Of a stretch of DNA of 64,000 nucleotides, positions 60,578-64,000 are shown piece by piece; within the stretch, counting starts at the first letter, position 1; every line of letters begins with the position of its first letter. The notes under the pieces were generated by a model that was given only the letters and a program-made list of their open reading frames with translations, ran no database searches and was not told the DNA's origin. The stretch is from Arthrobacter sp. Hiyo8 (lineage in GTDB: Bacteria > Actinomycetota > Actinomycetes > Actinomycetales > Micrococcaceae). Location of the stretch: assembly GCA_001549895.1 (NCBI GenBank), contig AP014719.1:2108001-2172000 (forward strand), read 5' to 3'. The position numbers were made by a program, and so were the translations under genes.

Positions 60578-62105
60578 CTACTGTGGTTCGCGGCCTTCAC
60601 CACGGAACCAGTCGAACGTGACCGTGCCGCGGCTCGCGAAGACGCCGGAAACGCGTCCCGTGAAGGAGGCTGCGGTTTCCGCCGAGAGGTAGCGGCCGTC
60701 CAGTTCGGCCAAGGTGAGCAGTTCGCCGTCGACGACTGCCTGGAGGGCGATGGTGTCCGAGCTCAGGTGCCCGAATCCCGCGCCCGAATCCGGCTGTCGG
60801 GTTGCGATGCGAAGTTCCAGCGGCCCGGCGGGAACCTGTCGCGTCCAGCTTTCTTCGATCGAGGAGATCCGGGCCCGCGCCGTCAGGGTGGTTCCGCTCA
60901 GTTCGATCGAATAGTGGTGTGCCTCGTCGTAGCGGACGGCGAGGCCGCCGGCATTCCTTCCCCCGTCAAGGGGGTCCAGGTCCTCGGACGATCCGGTGTC
61001 CACCAGCGCGGAGATGGTCTCCACCTGGTACCGCTGGCGGCGGCCCAGGAAGGAAGGCCGTGGATCGTCCAGGCCGGCGCCGTCGCTGACCAGGGTGAGG
61101 CGCCCGGGGTTCTTCTCGGTGGAGGCGAACGTGCCAGGGAATCGCCGCACGGCGATCCAGCCGCCGTCGAGCTCGGCGTCCGTAAAGTTGTCCTCGAACT
61201 CGCCGCCGCCCAGGCGGGGGTTGAGGATGACGGTTCGACGACGGGCCAGCCGTCCTCCCACGTGACCGGGGTGATGAAGGTTTCCCGGCCCAGGGCGGAG
61301 AAAGCCCGGGTCATGCCCTTGGGCCGCATGCCCAAGAGCACCATGGCCCAGCCGCCGTCGGGCGTCTGCACGAGGTCGCCGTGGCCGGTGTTCTGGATGG
61401 ACGCTCGGTGCTGCGGGCGCTCAAGATGGGGTTGGCCGGGTTGCCCTCGAAAGGACCGGCCGGCGAGGTTCCGCGGGCAATGCTGACGCTGTGTCCGCGC
61501 TCGGTCCCGCCTTCGGCGATCATGAGGTACCAGTAGTCGCCATGCCGGTAAAGGTGGGGCGCTTCCGGGAACATCAGTCCGGTCCCGGACCACACGCTAC
61601 GGGGCACCTCAAGGGCCTTGCCGGTTTCCAGATCCACGCGGACTTGGAGGATGCCGCCGTGCTCGCCGATGTTCCCGGTGACGGTGTCGAGTCCCGAGTA
61701 CGTCATGTAGGCGGTGCCGTCCTCGTCCCAGGCAAGGTCCTGGTCGATGCCGATGGCGCCCTCAATGGCGAGTCCGTCGCTCCATGGCCCGGCAGGGTCC
61801 TCTGCCGTGAACACCAGGGTCCCGCGTGCCATGGCGTCGGTGACAGCGACGTAGAAGAGGCCGTCGTGGAAACGGATTGTGGGTGCCCACGCGCCGCCAA
61901 GGGTGGGCACGTCCCTTGAATCGAGCTGCCCTTCCCGGTCCACCACGTGGCCGATCCGGTCCCAGTTGACCAGGTCGGTGCTGTGGTAGACCGGAATGCC
62001 GGGGAGGTATTCGAACGTGGAGGTCGCCAGATAGTAGTCCTCGCCGACCTTGACGACGCTGGGATCGGGGTTGAAGCCGGGAATCAGTGGGTTGGGGAAG
62101 TTCAT
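60578..62105 (-). CDS. Beta-xylosidase / alpha-arabinofuranosidase (GH43), frame broken twice
   Basis: Five-bladed beta-propeller glycosidase. NPLIPGFNPDPSVVKVGEDYYLATSTFEYLPGIPVYHS carries the catalytic base Asp; DQDLAWDEDGTAYMTYSG the pKa-modulating Asp; MFPEAPHLYRHGDYWYLMIAEGG the acid Glu; a C-terminal beta-sandwich follows (EKNPGRLTLVSDGAGLDDPRPSFLGRRQ). Breaks near 61400 and 61235, each one missing base. About 510 residues, the two-domain xylosidase length. Its ATG overlaps the GH3 stop (ATGA). Confidence 0.9.
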
Positions 62106-64000
62106 GCAGCGCCTCCAAGTGTGAGAACGGTTTCGAGCGGCAGTTCGGTGACGGAGGTGCCGATGCGCAGGCGGTAGTCACCGGGTTCGTAGGTCCAGCC
62201 GTTGTCCCAGTAGGCCAGCAGCCGGGTGGGCACATTGATCACCGCGGTGCGGGTTTCGCCGGGTTCGGCCCATACGGGGCGGAGGCGACGAGCCAGCGCA
62301 CGGGACGGTCCACGGCGGAGCCGGCCCGTTCGGCGTAGACCTGCACCACTTGCTTGCCGGGGCGGTGCCGGTGTTGGTGAGGGCCACCGTGAGGGGCACG
62401 ATGGCGCCGGGCACCGCCGCTGCGGGGCTTCGGCTGTGTCGAGGGTCCAACGGGTGTAGCCGAGTCCGTGCCCGAATTCGTACGCCGGAGCGGCTCCTGC
62501 CTTCAGCCAGGCCCGGTAACCGATGTGGATCCCTCGGTATAGGCCAGTTCCCGTTCGCGTCCGGGGTGGTGTTCAGGACCGGCACGTCCTCCTGGGCCCG
62601 GGCCAGGTGGTCGGAAGCCGGCCCCGGGCTCGGCCGCGCCGGTGAGGATGTCGGCGAGGGCGGTGCCGAATTCCTGCCCGCCGAAGTACCCGATGAGGAT
62701 CGCCGCCACCTCGTCCCGCCAGGGCAGCAGCACCGGGGACCCGGAGTTCACCACCACCACGGTGCGCGGGTTGGCCGCGGCGACGGCGCGGACCAGGCGG
62801 TCCTGCAGGCCCGGAAGCTCCAGGGTGGTGCGGTCGTAGCCTTCGGATTCGACGCGCGAGTTCGTGCCGACCACGACGACGGCGACCTCGGCCGCCGGGC
62901 CGCGGCGACGGCGTCGTTGATGAGTGCCTCGGGGTCGGTGTTGTCCGCTTCGAGCCCGATGGTCACAGCCAGGGCGTTGCCCAGGGCGCCGGCGCGCCCG
63001 GCGAGGTCCAGTTCCACCGTCACTTCCAGCGGAACACCCGCCGTGGCCTCGACCGGGACGGAAGCGGAGGGCGGGGCCAGGAACGCCGCACCCAGGTCCG
63101 TGCCCGTGGCCTCGATGGACGCCTCATGCGCCAGGACCCCGTCCACGAAGATCCGCCCGTGCCCCACGGTGGAAAAGCCCAGCCGGATGGTGCCGGTCTC
63201 CTCGGGCGTGTAGTGGGTATGGAACTGGACCATGGAGGACTCCGCGATCGGGGCATCCCCGCCGAACCAGACCAGCGCGGTGGAGCGGCGGTCCTCCGCG
63301 AACAGCTCCTTGCCAGTGGAGGCAAAGAAGCGCACCCTCAGCCCCGGCCGCCCGTGACAGGGTTCCTGAGCTGTTCCAGGGGCAGTTCGGCGATGCCTTC
63401 CTGCACCACCGCGCCCACGGTGTAGCTGACGTTCTCCGGCCTGAACGCCGCACGGATCCCGTCCAGCGGGGTGACGATCCTTTCCGGGACCACGGTCGCG
63501 GACCCGCCGCCCTGGGTCCTGGCATGGCGGGCATTGTGCCCGATCACCGCGACGCCGGTCACGGAGGCGGGAGCCAGCGGCAGCACGCCGTCGTTCTTCA
63601 CCATCACGGTCCCGGCCACGGACGCCTCCCGGCGAACGCGACCGGGTCCTCCCGCTCCGCCGGCTCCGCTGCCACGGGTTCGAAACCCTCCAGGGCGCCC
63701 ACCCGGGCGGCGAGCTGCAGGATCCGCAACACCTTCCGGTCAACCGCGGCCTCCGGAACCGTGCCGCACTTCACCGCCAGCACCAGCGCCGAACCCCACG
63801 GACCCTCCGGACCCGGCATCACGAGGTCCTGGGAGTGCTTCGCGCTGTCCACGCTGCGCACCGCGGTCCAGTCGCTGATCACCACGCCGTCGAAACCCCA
63901 CTCCGTGTTCAGCGGGGTTTCCAGCAGCTCGTTCTCCGTGGCCGTGGCGCCGTTGACCGAGTTGTACGCGCTCATCACCAGCCACGCCTTCGAGTCCACA
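62102..64000 (-). CDS. Beta-glucosidase / beta-xylosidase (GH3) with PA14 insert, 5' part outside the window
   Basis: C-terminal two thirds of a GH3 enzyme. The nucleophile Asp is in TEWGFDGVVISDWTAV (near 63890); then VMVKNDGVLPLAPASVTGVAVIG, a PA14-like insert (GLRVRFFASTGKELF to GHGRIFVDGVLAHEA), TTLELPGLQDRLVRAVAAANPRTVVVVNSG and the fibronectin-III-like end with YEFGHGLGYTRW. PA14-carrying GH3 proteins are usually beta-glucosidases. At least five frame changes (near 63625, 63345, 62900, 62625 and one or more in 62350-62600). First gene seen of the locus; the start is beyond 64000. Confidence 0.85.

Overview
The window is high-GC actinobacterial DNA. Gene content and protein style (LacI-regulated sugar ABC operons without their own ATPase, DUF6286/AmaP/Asp23 cluster, an IS1249-type insertion sequence, Glu-Asp-Phe tRNA cluster) fit a soil Micrococcaceae of the Arthrobacter/Paenarthrobacter type; that placement is an inference from recognition, not a computed result. 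About 60 protein genes, 3 tRNA genes and one insertion sequence were found.

A property of the whole window must be known before using the gene list: more than half of the genes are interrupted by reading-frame changes (roughly 65-75 events). Almost every event resolves as loss of one base (a few as two), both halves keep family motifs up to the break, and housekeeping-type genes are hit as often as accessory ones. I treat these as base-deletion errors in the sequence, not as pseudogenes, and give full-length coordinates with the breaks noted.

Layout. 0-4 kb: HAD-IIA phosphatase (cut by the window edge), tyrosine phosphatase, secreted lipase-like hydrolase, pyrE and an F420/NADP oxidoreductase-like gene, closed by a strong bidirectional terminator. 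4-11.5 kb: a minus-strand catabolic operon (sugar-binding protein, two permeases, two sugar-isomerase-like TIM barrels, a Gfo/Idh/MocA dehydrogenase) with a divergent LacI regulator and a good LacI-type operator between them. 11.5-15 kb: a 91-bp direct repeat pair, nadE, an acyl-CoA synthetase and a MarR regulator. 15-20.5 kb: a sulfurtransferase and a valine-degradation operon (mmsA, 3-hydroxyisobutyryl-CoA hydrolase, mmsB, enoyl-CoA hydratase). 20.5-26.5 kb: photolyase, fasciclin lipoprotein, then an IclR regulator divergent from a 3-oxoacid CoA-transferase and thiolase operon.

26.5-29 kb holds a secreted GlcG/HbpS-type protein divergent from a NarL-type kinase/regulator pair, the arrangement of the HbpS-SenS-SenR redox/haem sensing system. 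29-32 kb: RibD-like reductase, DUF308 membrane protein, exonuclease III, an unknown protein. 32-39 kb: a second sugar ABC operon with its LacI gene, divergent from a GH13 alpha-glucosidase across a LacI-type operator. 39-42 kb: an 11-residue-repeat helical protein and a five-gene Asp23/AmaP envelope-stress operon, with an IS1249-like element inserted about 110 bp upstream of its first gene. 43.3-43.7 kb: tRNA-Glu, tRNA-Asp, tRNA-Phe.

44-55.8 kb: EamA transporter, a LacI plus PfkB sugar-kinase pair, zinc metallopeptidase, a PEP-synthase/rifampicin-phosphotransferase-like enzyme, a tandem universal stress protein, a small FAD-binding protein, a CopC-type protein, a purine permease and formimidoylglutamase. 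55.8-64 kb is a minus-strand plant-polysaccharide locus: GH3 (cut by the window edge), GH43, GH78 alpha-L-rhamnosidase and a DUF5060/DUF5605-type putative glycosidase.
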